Of a stretch of DNA of 64,000 nucleotides, positions 1-9,761 are shown piece after piece. Both the position numbers and the translations under genes were made by a program. Positions within the stretch are counted from its first letter, which is position 1. Every line of letters starts with the position of its first letter. Origin of the DNA: Chaetomium olivaceum (taxonomy: Eukaryota; Ascomycota; Sordariomycetes; Sordariales; Chaetomiaceae); NCBI GenBank assembly GCA_039881045.1, contig JAYWVB010000003.1, forward strand, positions 682,001 through 746,000, written 5' to 3'. The notes under the pieces are model-generated. The model saw nothing but the letters and a program-made list of their open reading frames with translations. It ran no database searches and was not told the DNA's origin.

Positions 1-893
1 GAACGGCACTAGTAGTGACAGACGCCTTCCGGTTGCCGGTCGAGGGCACCGAGACGCGGGTCAACGCCCAGAGCGACGCCGACGAATACCTCGTCGAGTA
101 CCTCTCCCTATGCCGCGACGAGTCCCGCCAGGAGAACGTCATCGGCTGGTACCACTCGCACCCGGGCTACGGCTGCTGGCTGTCGGGCATCGACGTCGCC
201 ACCCAGCAGCTGCAGCAGCTGCAGGGCCCCATGGTCGCCATCGTCATCGACCCGGACCGCACCATCTCCGCCAACCAGGTCGAGATCGGCGCCTTCCGCA
301 CCTACCCGGACAACTACACCCCGCCGACTAACACCACCGCCCCCAACGCCACCCTCTCCAGCGGGGGCCAATCCGTCCCGCTGGTCAAGGCGGACGACTT
401 TGGCGCGCACGCCAGCAAGTATTACCCGCTCGAGGTGGAGCACTACAAGAGCACGCTGGACGGCAAGCTGCTAGAGCTGCTGTGGAACAAGTACTGGGTG
501 CAGACGCTGGCGCAGAACCCGCTGCTGACCAACCGCGACTACGCCAGCAGCCAGATGGGTGACGTCGCCCTGCGCGTGCGCGAGACAGCGGTCGCGGTGT
601 CCAGAGCGGGCAAGGGCGCGGCTGCCATGGCCGCGTACGGTGGTGGTGGCGGGAGAGGTGGTGATTACGCCGGTGGGGAGGGCATTGCCGGGCCGAGTGG
701 GAGTGGGATTGGTGGTGGTGGCGGTGGTGGGAGCAGCAGTAGGGCGGCTGATAGGGCGGGCGCTGTAGGGAAGGGCGGTGATGGGGCGGTGGGGAAGCTT
801 GTGCAAGATATTGGGCAGATTGCGGCCAAGGAGAGAGCTGGCCTAGCTGCGGCTGAGGTGAAGGCGCAGATATTCGGTGGTGGGAATGCATGA
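1..893 (+). CDS. csn5: COP9 signalosome subunit 5 (3' part; 5' end outside window)
   Basis: Catalytic subunit of the COP9 signalosome, the metalloprotease that removes Nedd8 from cullins and so regulates SCF-type ubiquitin ligases. The reading frame is open from the window edge (first full codon at base 3), so the N-terminus is missing. The visible part carries the JAMM zinc-protease signature: a HSHP motif followed ten residues later by SGID at about 150-205. The preceding TDAFRLPVEGTETRVNA stretch is also typical of Csn5. Downstream is a Gly-rich linker (about bases 640-760) and a conserved-looking C-terminal helix ending at the TGA at 891-893. No intron is needed in this part. It converges on the mitochondrial glutamyl-tRNA synthetase gene, whose stop lies about 215 bp away. 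Its partner Skp1 of the same SCF pathway lies at 58 kb, probably by chance. Confidence 0.95.
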   Translation, partial: TALVVTDAFRLPVEGTETRVNAQSDADEYLVEYLSLCRDESRQENVIGWYHSHPGYGCWLSGIDVATQQLQQLQGPMVAIVIDPDRTISANQVEIGAFRTYPDNYTPPTNTTAPNATLSSGGQSVPLVKADDFGAHASKYYPLEVEHYKSTLDGKLLELLWNKYWVQTLAQNPLLTNRDYASSQMGDVALRVRETAVAVSRAGKGAAAMAAYGGGGGRGGDYAGGEGIAGPSGSGIGGGGGGGSSSRAADRAGAVGKGGDGAVGKLVQDIGQIAAKERAGLAAAEVKAQIFGGGNA

Positions 894-1108
894 GGTGGAG
901 TGTGCTTAATGGGGTATATGAGTTCATGATAAGGTACATTAAACGGCGCAGGGCACTGGTGCTAGGGGCATGCTGGGGAGTGGAAAATACGGGCTTGGTG
1001 GTATTTGTACAACCCGTCTAGTCCCAATAAAGACTTCATTTACACACTACACTATTGTGCTGTACATACAACCCCCAACTGTCAACATCGCTACTCAAGC
1101 GAGTCCCA

Positions 1109-3387
1109 TCACACGTCCTCAAACTCACCCAGCGGCCCAGCTGCGCTTTCCGCCGCAAGCCGCGCGACCTCCAACCGCCGCAGCGTCTCGTCCCGCCCCA
1201 GAATCTCGATCGTCGTCCACATCGGCAGGCCCTTATCCCCGCCCAGCAGCGCCCACCGCAGCGTGGCGTACATGTGGCCCCGCGCGTCGTCGGTAGGGAA
1301 ACAATCGCAGAACTCCTCGTCCGCCGCGATCGCGTGCATGGCGTCCTCAAGGCCCTCGCGGTTCCAGTCGGCCTCGTCTACGCCGCGGAACTCCTCGGCC
1401 ATGACCGCGGCCGCTAGGGCCAGCGCGGGGGGCTCCTGCTCCTCCTGTTCTTGGTCCTGCTCCTGGGGTTGGGCCTGGGCCTGGGCCTGGGCTTGGGCCT
1501 GAGCTTGGTCCTGAGCTTGGGCTTGGTCCGGCAGCACCGGGTGGTCTGACGCAGCAGCAACGGCGGCGGCGACCTCGGCGGCCTCGGCGCGCGCCGCTCG
1601 CACTAGCACGCGCTCCGGCACATCCCAGATGTAGTAGCGCAGCTTGGACAGCACCGCGTCGGTGAAGCGGTCTGCGGGGTGGTCTAGGGAGAGTTTGCAC
1701 CCCTGTACGAGGCGGAGCAGGTCCGGACGGTAGCGCTTGTCTTCGAGGATGCGCGGGGTGGCGAGCCTCGAACCGAGCCTGGATATGCGGATCTTGCTGG
1801 GTGCTGACGGTATGGGCTCGTGCTTGTCTTTGGTTTGCTGTATATGCTCGATGGCGGCCTTGAGCGGTTGGAGGAATTCTTGCTCGATGGTTTGCTGTTC
1901 GGCGGGGGTCTTGGTGGCTTTGTCGAAGAGCCGGTTTAGGTGCTTGTCTTGGAGGAAGGGGAGCTTTTGGAGGGAGACGATGATGTCGCCTTTGCTGAAC
2001 TTGAGGGAGAACTAAGGGGTTGGGGGTGTTAGGGGGATAGGTCGTGTGGAGATAGAGGGAAGGGGTTTGTTTGGTTGGATACGTACGTTTTCGACCATCT
2101 CCTCCAGGCTCATGACATCGCCTTTTGTGGGCGGTGCCCGCCAGCCCAGCAAGACGGCAAAGTTGAGGAGAGCCGAGGGGAGAATGTGGCCGTTTTGGTA
2201 GTACTCCATGCTGGCCGAGTTGTCGCGTTTGCTCAGCTTCTGCCGCTTTTTATCGACAAGCAGGCCGAGATGGGCGAACTCAGGGGGCTCCCAGCCGAAT
2301 GCCTGATACAGCTCGACGTGCTTTGGGGTGGAAACAAGCCATTCCTGCGCCACCATACACAGTCAGCTCGGCCCGTTCCGGGGTGAAACTGTGGACTTAC
2401 CGCCCCCCGAATTACGTGGGTGATCTTCATGTGACGGTCGTCGACAACATTGGCAAAGTGATAGGTCGGGAAGCCGTCGCGCTTCATGATGATATAGTCA
2501 TCCTCGGGGTCCTTCTTCTTGAAGCGGTTATAGATTATGTCTCGAATCATGAGGGGCACCTCGGCGCTCTTGAACCGAATGGCGAACTCCTCGCCCTTAT
2601 GGGCACGATCGTCAGACTCCTCAAGAGAGATGTGTCGACACGTGCCGGGGTAAAGGGTTGGTTGACCTGATTCATGGGCCTCCTTCTTGTGTTGTTCCAG
2701 GGCCTCGAGGGAGCAGAAACAGCGATATGCCTTCCCCTCACGAAGAAGCTTATCCGCATGCTCTTGGTAGAGAGGAAGCCTCTCCGACTGAGGCAGTCAG
2801 TCTTGAGTACGTCAAGACATGTCATGACAATGAACTATTTACCTGTCGGTAAGGCCCATACGGCCCTTGCATGTCAGGACCTGCGATATTATGAGTGCCT
2901 AGGCCGGCCAACTTGGTAGTAGGTTTAATAGCTCACCTTCATCCCATGATAAGCCCGCCCATCTGAGGTCTTTGTACAGTCTGTCTTCTGCATCTGATAC
3001 GAGACGAGACTATAGGCACATGAGTACCGTTGCAATCCCAGAAGCATTGTATCCCAACCCAAGACATGGTCTCACCTGGTCCGTGTCTTCAATCCGCAAG
3101 ACAAATTGGCCCCCGGTTGCTCTGGCTAAGAGATAGTTGAAGAGCGCTGTCCTCAAGGATCCCAGATGCAAGTACCCCGTCGGTGATGGGGCAAAGCGGG
3201 TACGGCATGGTGTGTCAGGCAGCTTAGTCCTATCTTGCGGCGACTGTCTAGTTGGATCTGCGCCGAGACGAGAAGTGGTCGTGAAGGACAGGCGTTGCAG
3301 GGACTGTGAAAGAGGTCTCCATCTTAGACATCCTGATGACAATGGCCTACTCAAGAGTCCCCTTCCTCTCAGAATGAGGATCTCCAT
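1109..3387 (-). CDS. mse1: Mitochondrial glutamyl-tRNA synthetase
   Basis: Class I synthetase charging mitochondrial tRNA with glutamate. Six exons join into one 656-residue frame: 3076-3387, 2937-3009, 2843-2880, 2401-2787, 2087-2344 and 1109-2011. All introns begin GT and end AG, and the phases agree. The start at 3387 gives an Arg/Ser/Leu-rich N-terminus that suits a mitochondrial presequence. The class I signatures are visible: an HIGH-type HLGS at residues 74-77 after FAPSPTG, and KLSKR in the KMSKS position at about residues 306-310. Exon 3 is a 38-nt micro-exon encoding PDMQGPYGPYRQ. The C-terminal anticodon-binding region contains a Gln-Ala/Gln-Pro run from a hexanucleotide repeat, unusual for the family. 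It is divergent from the J-protein gene and shares a roughly 890-bp promoter region with it. No frame break is seen. Confidence 0.93.
1457..1532. repeat. Imperfect TGGGCC hexanucleotide microsatellite inside mse1
   Basis: About 75 bp of near-perfect TGGGCC/TGGGCT/TGGTCC units. On the minus strand they encode an in-frame run of alternating Gln and Ala, then Gln/Glu, within the last exon of mse1. Unit length is a multiple of three, so length changes keep the frame. Confidence 0.85.
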
Positions 3388-4273
3388 TTCCCCAAAGATT
3401 CCCGGGGTTGGTTAGAGAGCATCGATAGGTTTGGTGTTTTAGTGTTTTGGATGTTGAATCATGGGTTCAGCCACATCTAGAATCTCGTCCCTCCCATACT
3501 GTGTATTGACTGGGGTCCCTGTGGCTGCAGGACTCACTCTATGTGGCGGTGTTGGTCCGTTCGGTGCTCGGGGTTGCCTTGATAGGAAGGAAGGTGGGGT
3601 ATTGCTGATAAGGCGACTCCAGGGTCGTCGTCACCGCTGTTTTTTTCCGGGAATGTACAGTTCCATGGTGATCATAAAGAGCAGGCGGCCGTGATGGTGA
3701 ACCCAATATTTTGATTGCTCTTATGACACGTCACCGTAAACATGGGAATAATGAGGTTCAGCACTGAGAGTCAACTAATCCCAACTCACGTCAGCTCCAG
3801 GATGCCTTGATGCTTGAAACGTAGGTAGTACCTTGCCTTCAAGTTTGGATGCTGTATTACACAGTACCTAGTGACAGTGTTTTGCCCAGCCCAGAGTTGT
3901 TTGGCAACCAGGCATCGCGCGTCGGATTCCACCGCATAAAGCAACATTATCTTGCCTTGTATACATAGCTATGTACCTTGAGGAGTAGAATTGTGGCGCC
4001 CCCCAGCCTTCAGCAGCCAAACGGACCTAAATTCCGGCTGCTAGGTACAGTACTGTACCTTAGCAAACGCCCCTTCTTAACGTGGGGCGCTCTAGGCTGT
4101 CACTAAAATTTCCAAACGCCCAACAGCGCTCCTCCCGTTATCCACCCTCCATCGGTTCTCTAGCGAACACACCCCACCACCAACACCGCCCGCGATTTGT
4201 TTTGTCCAGATTTTACATCCTGTTGCGCCGTTCCCTCTTCATATCCGACTAAAACTCAAATAAATCCGCGACC
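3388..4273. promoter_or_regulatory. Divergent promoter region between mse1 and xdj1, with an 18-bp palindrome
   Basis: Non-coding region between two divergent genes, so it must hold both promoters. A perfect 18-bp palindrome lies at 4043-4060 (half-sites AGGTACAGT / ACTGTACCT), about 215 bp upstream of the xdj1 start. Related GTAGTACC and GTACCTAG fragments occur at about 3830-3875. The CT-rich stretch before 4273 suits an xdj1 transcription start. No protein is supported here; the longest reading frame (3461-3694) has no recognisable features. Confidence 0.5.
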
Positions 4274-5747
4274 ATGGACGGACCGGGTGCAGACGAGGAC
4301 CTGGACCTCTACGGTACGTCATCCCTTGTCGCCTATCCCGTTTGTAGGGACAGCGCAGCGCAGCGTTTGCTAACTCGTTTTCGCGAAATACAGCCCTCCT
4401 CGAAGTAGACAAATCGGCCAGCCCCAACGACATCAAGAAGTCTTATCGGAAGGTAAGTTTCACCATCCAACCGAGATCATCCTTCGCACAGGGTACTGAC
4501 TGATACTCGCTAGCTGGCACTGCAACACCACCCCGACAAGGTCCCGGAAGAAATCCGTGCCGAGTCTGAAGCCAAGTTCAAAGCGATCACGCAAGCATAC
4601 GAAATCCTTCGCGATGAGGAGAAGCGCCACCTCTACGACACCCACGGCATGGCTGCCTTTGACCCCTCACGAGGGGGGCCCGGCGGTGCCGAGGTCGACC
4701 TTAACGACATCCTCTCCCAAATGTTCGGCGTGAACATGGGCGGCATGCCTGGTGGCATGCCCGGTGGTGGCCCGCGGCGGCCGAGACGGAGCCCCGACGA
4801 GGAACAGCCTTACAAGGTCACACTCGAAGAGTTGTACAAGGGCAAGACGGTCAAGTTCGCCGCTGAGAAACAAGTCATCTGCGGTCAGTGCAAGGGGAGT
4901 GGCGCAAAGGACAAGGTCAAGCCCAATAGCTGCGACCGCTGCCGGGGTATCGGCCGTCAGGAGGCTTTCCGCCAGGTTGGCCCCGGTCTCGTCCGCAAAG
5001 AGGTGATCCCCTGTGACCACTGCCAAGGCTCTGGTATGTACTACAAGGAGAAGGACCGCTGCAAGAAGTGCAAGGGCAAGCGGACTGTCAAGGAGACCAA
5101 GGCGCTGGAGCTCTACATTCCGCGCGGTTCTCTGCAAGGCGAGCGGATCGTGCTCGAGGGTGAGGCCGACCAGATGCCCGATATGACGCCCGGCGACCTC
5201 ATCTTCCACCTTGTCGAGGAGCCCCACGATGAATTCACCCGCATCGGCCACGATCTGTCAGCCGACCTGCACGTCACCCTTGCCGAGGCCTTGTCTGGCT
5301 TTTCCCGCGTTGTTCTCAAGCACCTTGACGGCAGGGGCATTCACATCGACCACCCCCGCGGCAAGATTCTCCGGCCTGGCGATGCGCTCAAGGTTCCTAA
5401 CGAGGGTATGCCCCATAAGCGGGGGGATCTGAAGGGAGATCTGTACCTCATTGTCAAGATCGAGTTCCCCGAGGACGGCTGGCTGCCGAACGACAGCGAC
5501 CACGATGCGCTTCAGAAGCTTCTCCCGCCTCCCGCGGCACCTATCCAGGCCGACGAGATCGACGAAGTGCATTACGAGGAGGATGCGGATATTGAGAAGG
5601 TGAGTCCGGTAACAAACTAACACCAGTCGCCAAGAACAGAGCTGACAGATATCACAGATGGGTGCTCACCAGGGCGACCCGAGATACGGCGGCGAGTGGG
5701 AGGATGATGAGGAAGAGGAGGGTGGCCCGCAGTGCGCCACGCAATGA
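4274..5747 (+). CDS. xdj1: Class A J-protein (DnaJ/Hsp40), Xdj1 type, with CaaX box
   Basis: Co-chaperone stimulating Hsp70 ATPase. In yeast the Xdj1 branch works in the cytosol and at the mitochondrial outer membrane during protein import. Four exons (4274-4313, 4394-4452, 4514-5599, 5658-5747) give 424 residues in one consistent frame. Visible in order: J-domain with HPD (LQHHPDKV), a short Gly/Met-rich linker (GGMPGGMPGGG), a cysteine-rich zinc region with four CxxC units of which three show the CxxCxGxG form, the substrate-binding beta domains, an acidic tail, and a C-terminal CATQ. The last is a farnesylation-type CaaX box encoded by the small final exon. The J-domain start and QVICGQCKGSG resemble Xdj1 more than Ydj1/Mas5. 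The first exon is only 40 nt. Confidence 0.88.
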
Positions 5748-6640
5748 GTCAATTACGGCCTACCGGTCTTGTGGCAATGTGGCGGCGTCTCATTAGAGGA
5801 TAACCCATGATAAACGGAGGATACAAGCATCTTTGCGGCCTTTGAAGCCAGGATAATCGGCCATGAGCCTCCTCCGTTGTGGTTAAGGCAGAGATGGGCC
5901 GCCTAGCTCAGCACGCTCTAGCGAGTCATCGGCGCCGTTCCTCCGCTTGGATAGACTGGCGCTCATCGCTTCAACTAGTGCCATCCTCTTCGTGTTGGCC
6001 ATAGTTGGGCTTGTGGCGTTGGCCACGGACGTATTTTCGCTGCTTCAATGCCAACCATAGACACGAGAAGTCAAGCAAAACCAACGGTGGGGCTGCTTGT
6101 CTTCTCTCTCTCGGGCACTTCACTCTACATAGACGGGGCATGACTTAATGATCTGGAAAGCACTGTAGAAGGCTTGTTTGCAAGGTTCACACATACAATT
6201 CTTTCAAAGGTGTTTGGAGAATTTCTTCTCGTTTCCGACGTGATTTCTGATACTCGTACGGAATGCAATTCTGGTGGTGTCGGGCGGGTTCTGATGTCAC
6301 TTGTTGACGATGCGAAGTGCATGCCGCCGGCCCTCGACCGAAGGTCATCCTCGTAATTACATCCAACAACCGATAACACGGCGACTAAAGTAAAGATACC
6401 AATCGTGTCCAACAATCGGTTTTAGGGCAGCCACTGCCGCCATAAAGTCGAAATGCTGGTGTTTTGGTCCCTCGCCCTGGTACTTATCGATAAGAAACGG
6501 CCCCGCGCCTCGCCAGTCCCTGCACCTCTGCTCTTTGCCAAGCGGAGACCCGCAACTCTATGCACAGACCACTCAGCCTTAACAATTTTCGCACAACCCT
6601 AAGCCCACCAGCTCGACCAAATTCTGGAATTTTTCCCAAG
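5748..6640. other. Intergenic region between xdj1 and the eL32 gene
   Basis: About 0.9 kb without a recognisable gene. It should hold the xdj1 3' UTR and the eL32 promoter. CT-rich tracts around 6100-6120 and 6510-6580 are typical of fungal ribosomal-protein promoters. Short frames on both strands (6125-6415, 6187-6369) show no conserved features. Confidence 0.4.
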
Positions 6641-6773
6641 GTAGGTCCCGACCGTGACGACGCCGAATTCGACCATCACCCGACAACAATACCGTCAAGG
6701 TAAAAGCTACCCGTTTTGCTGCCACTGCTAGCTTCATATTCCTAATTACTCTTCGTTCTAACAAACCGCACAG
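6641..6773 (+). other. Probable 5' UTR intron ending directly before the eL32 start codon
   Basis: A GTAGGT donor at 6641 and a TTCTAAC branch site followed by CGCACAG at 6767-6773 define a good fungal intron. Its acceptor touches the ATG at 6774. Leader introns are common in fungal ribosomal-protein genes. The acceptor and branch site are clear; the donor position is inferred. Confidence 0.6.
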
Positions 6774-7563
6774 ATGGTTGCCGCCAAGAAGCACATCCCG
6801 ATCGTGAAGAAGCGTACGTCCCTCGAGCCCTCTCTTTCCACCGATTGATCTCCCGGACAACCGAACAAGCCCTTCGCATCTCCTCCCGCCGAGATGCCGA
6901 TTTTCAAGTCGTCGATGGGATTTTTTCAGAGCGCGAATGTTGACGAGAATGTCGGTTTGCAGGCACTAAGCGCTTCATGCGCCACCAGAGCGATCGCTTC
7001 AAATGTGTCGACGCGGCGTGGCGCAAGCCCAAGGGTATTGACAACCGTGTCCGGAGACGCTTCAGGGGCACTCTGGCTATGCCCTCGGTATGTGGCCATC
7101 CTTTCTTGGGCCCTCGGCGGACGACGGTCTCCAAGAGCCGGGGGTTGAGGAACAACAATGGGATTGGAGACCTGCTCGGACGTTGAGGCAAGAGACGAGA
7201 AATCACGGCTGACAGGACTTCTTTCACGCTTGCAGATCGGCTATGGCTCCAACAAGAAGACCCGTCACATGATGCCCTCGGGCCACAAGGCTTTCCTCGT
7301 CAGCAACGTCCAGGACGTCGAGCTGCTCCTTATGCACAACAAGACTTACGCCGCAGAGTACGTGCCCTCTCATCTCCGACCTCGAACGGAATGCCGCCGA
7401 TGGAATCTGTGGACGGGACGTTTGGGCAATGCAAGGCTAACGCGGTCTCTCCAGGATCGCCCACAACGTCTCCTCGAGGAAGCGGGTCGACATCATTGCG
7501 CGGGCGAAGCAATTAGGTGTCAAGGTCACCAACGCGAAGGCGAAGGTCACGACGGAGGTCTAA
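6774..7563 (+). CDS. rpl32: 60S ribosomal protein eL32
   Basis: Structural protein of the large cytosolic ribosomal subunit. Four exons (6774-6813, 6963-7087, 7236-7357, 7455-7563) give 131 residues, the normal eL32 length. Recognisable family segments are KRFMRHQSDR, VDAAWRKPKGIDNRVRRRF, GYGSNKKTRHMMPSGHKAFLV and the basic C-terminus IIARAKQLGVKVTNAKAK. All introns have GT...AG ends and the phases join without error. The short first exon (13 codons plus one base), with a likely leader intron just upstream, is a typical architecture for highly expressed fungal genes. No frame break is seen. Confidence 0.96.
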
Positions 7564-7904
7564 GCGGCAACCAACAGTTACGGGGCAACTTCTTTCTGTG
7601 TTTTGGAGCATCTCGGGCGGTCTTAAGGGAAAGGTCTGCTATTTGTCTGCGATTGCCTAGCATCCACCCAAGCTAGTGAATACAATTGCGGCCTCCTTCG
7701 TCACAGGCAAACAGGCAACAGCCGATATCGGCTGGTATGGGTCTCTCTGGGCGTCAAAGGGACGATGCTTCCGGGGCCGAGCGGCGATGAGTTGACGAAT
7801 GACATGACAGCCGGGATGATGAATCAGAAGAAATACCCCCGTTTCACCTTAATTTGCGTGGCCAACACCTGCCTCGGTACAGTGTGACCAACATGTCCCA
7901 AATG

Positions 7905-8525
7905 ATGTTCGAGACTCATACTGTGCATCTTTCTTAGCTTGCTGGTCTGTAAGGTTTGCCGTCGAGATATCCACCTCAATGTCCATTTTACAGTAAATCA
8001 GGCATCCTTCAACCTTATATCACCTAGGCCACGAGCTTGCGAGACTCAACATGTGCCCTTTCTCACCTCGATTCCCATTTTTCAGTTCATCAGGCATCCT
8101 TCAACCTTAAATCACTTAGGCTACGAGTGTCCGAGACTCAATATGCTTCGTTCTCACCTTGCCGTCTTTATTTGCTACCGTCAAGGCATCTACGACAGTC
8201 TATACTTACAGTTAATTAGGTATCCTCCAACCTTATATCACTTAGGCTACGAGCGTTCGAGACTTAGCATATGCTTCATTCTCACCTTGCTGTCTTCTAA
8301 GGTTTGCTACTGTCGAGGGTATCCACGATAGCCCCTATTTACAGTTCGTTAGGCATCCTCCAATCTTATATCACATAGCCCACGAGCGCGCGAGACTTAG
8401 CATAGGCTTCTTTCTTCTTTCGCTGTCTTTTAAGGTTTGCTGCCGTCGAGATATAAACCTTATCATTCATTTCACAGTTCATCCCACACCCTTCAACCTT
8501 ATATCGCTTGGGCCACGAGCTCACC
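7905..8525. repeat. Degenerate ~130-bp tandem repeat, about five units
   Basis: A block recurs in direct orientation. It combines CAGTTCATCAGGCATCC, then TTCAACCTTATATCAC, then TAGGCCACGAG, then CGAGACTCA, then a CTCACCTTGCTGTCT segment. The CGAGACT element starts at 7910, 8040, 8132, 8258 and 8391. The CTTATATCAC element lies at about 8013, 8105, 8231, 8364 and 8497. Spacings are about 92, 126, 133 and 133 bp; the short unit lacks the GGTTTGC-CGTCGAGATATCC part. Units differ by many C/T and A/G changes. No terminal repeats or protein were seen; the frame at 7939-8331 merely follows the repeat. Confidence 0.8.
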
Positions 8526-8897
8526 TCCCGTGCCTTTAACAACCGCCTCCCAACATGGTCTGTGATAAGGTTACCGCGCTATTACCATGTCAAGTGATGG
8601 CGCATGGCTTCCCCATTCGCCCGGCGTCTTTAAGGTTGCCCTCGCTCACCTGACATAGGTACACATGGCCTCAACCGCACGGATGTATGCTCAGGGGCGA
8701 CATAGCTCTGGGAGTCATACAAGCGGTATGTGCGTTCCAGCTCGGTTTATAGATTCTTAGTGAGAACTTCACACCATGGATCTCCATCACTTCCCAGGAC
8801 AGAACTTCTTCGGCCGCCAACCGCCTTCGTCGAGTACTCACACCACTCGCCCGACCCGACCAGAAGTTCTGCCCTGATCCCACCCCCCATCCCCGGC

Positions 8898-9761
8898 ATG
8901 GAGCACTCGTCGCCAAACTCCTCCGCCCACGACGACGACTCCTCCCTGTCCGCCCAAGGCGCCCACCACCCGCCTTCCCCCTCCCAGGCCTGCCTCGTCG
9001 CCCCTCGCCAGGACTGCGGCAACAACGTCCACAGCTGCATCGTCGACCACGACCGGCAACCCTTCGTGGTCACTTGGTGGGGGTTCCCCGAGCTCCCCGA
9101 CCTCACCAAGTTCCCAGACCTCCCTGGCGGTGCAGCTGTCTCGCCCGTGCCGCAGTCCCCGACCCTCGCCGCCGTCTGGCAGGACTCGTCGGCCCTCGAC
9201 TTCGACTGCTACGCGTCCGTCCGCCGCCAACGCCCAAGATCCGACGACGACGACGTCGTTCGCCGCTGCCGCCACTGTCCCCGCGGCTGCACCCACGCCG
9301 CCCACGCCCCCTCCGCCGCCCGCTTCCCCATCGTCAAGCTCGCCCACCCGGATCCCCGCGCTCTCGACCTCCTCGAGCGTGAGTTTGGCATCCTGCGTGG
9401 GCTGAGGGGGCTGGGCTTGCCGGTGCCGAATGTCGATCCCCGGCCGATCAAGGACGGCGACCGCGTGCAGGGGTACCGGATGGAGGAGCTGAGAAAGTTG
9501 GAACGGGGTGAGCTGCAAGCGAGGCAGCGGCATGTTCGTCGGGCACTGGAGCGGCTCCACGCCGCGGGGTTCTGCCATGGGGATGTCAACCCGGGAAACG
9601 TGATGAAGGATGGAAATGGGGAGATTGTGTTGATTGACTTTGGGTTTGCGGGTCGGATTGGCGATGAGGTTCCGCCATTGATTCCGACGTGGGTGTATAC
9701 AAGCGGTTTCTTCGCGGCGGAGGATGACTTAACCGCCTTTGATGATTTTATTGTTATTTGA
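8898..9761 (+). CDS. Small protein kinase-like protein
   Basis: Single-exon frame of 287 residues from the in-frame ATG at 8898 (the frame is open upstream to 8730 but lacks an ATG). The first half is low-complexity Pro/Ser/His and Asp-rich. The second half is a compact kinase fold: PIVKLA (candidate ATP-binding lysine), a Glu-rich helix LEREFGILRGL, then the catalytic loop HGDVNPGNV with Asp and Asn, and IDFG as the metal-binding motif. It stops soon after IDFG, so most of the usual C-lobe is missing, as in RIO/Bud32-like or fungus-specific small kinases. Substrate unknown. It sits alone between the tandem repeat and the retrotransposon region. It could be a real small kinase or a degenerate paralogue. 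Confidence 0.65.
   Translation: MEHSSPNSSAHDDDSSLSAQGAHHPPSPSQACLVAPRQDCGNNVHSCIVDHDRQPFVVTWWGFPELPDLTKFPDLPGGAAVSPVPQSPTLAAVWQDSSALDFDCYASVRRQRPRSDDDDVVRRCRHCPRGCTHAAHAPSAARFPIVKLAHPDPRALDLLEREFGILRGLRGLGLPVPNVDPRPIKDGDRVQGYRMEELRKLERGELQARQRHVRRALERLHAAGFCHGDVNPGNVMKDGNGEIVLIDFGFAGRIGDEVPPLIPTWVYTSGFFAAEDDLTAFDDFIVI

Noticed and set aside
385..939. Long minus-strand frame opposite csn5
   Set aside because: Pro/His/Arg-rich shadow of a GC-biased coding region; the plus strand has the JAMM protein.
7939..8331. 130-codon plus-strand frame
   Set aside because: It only tracks the tandem repeat; no start context or motif, and the repeat explains it.
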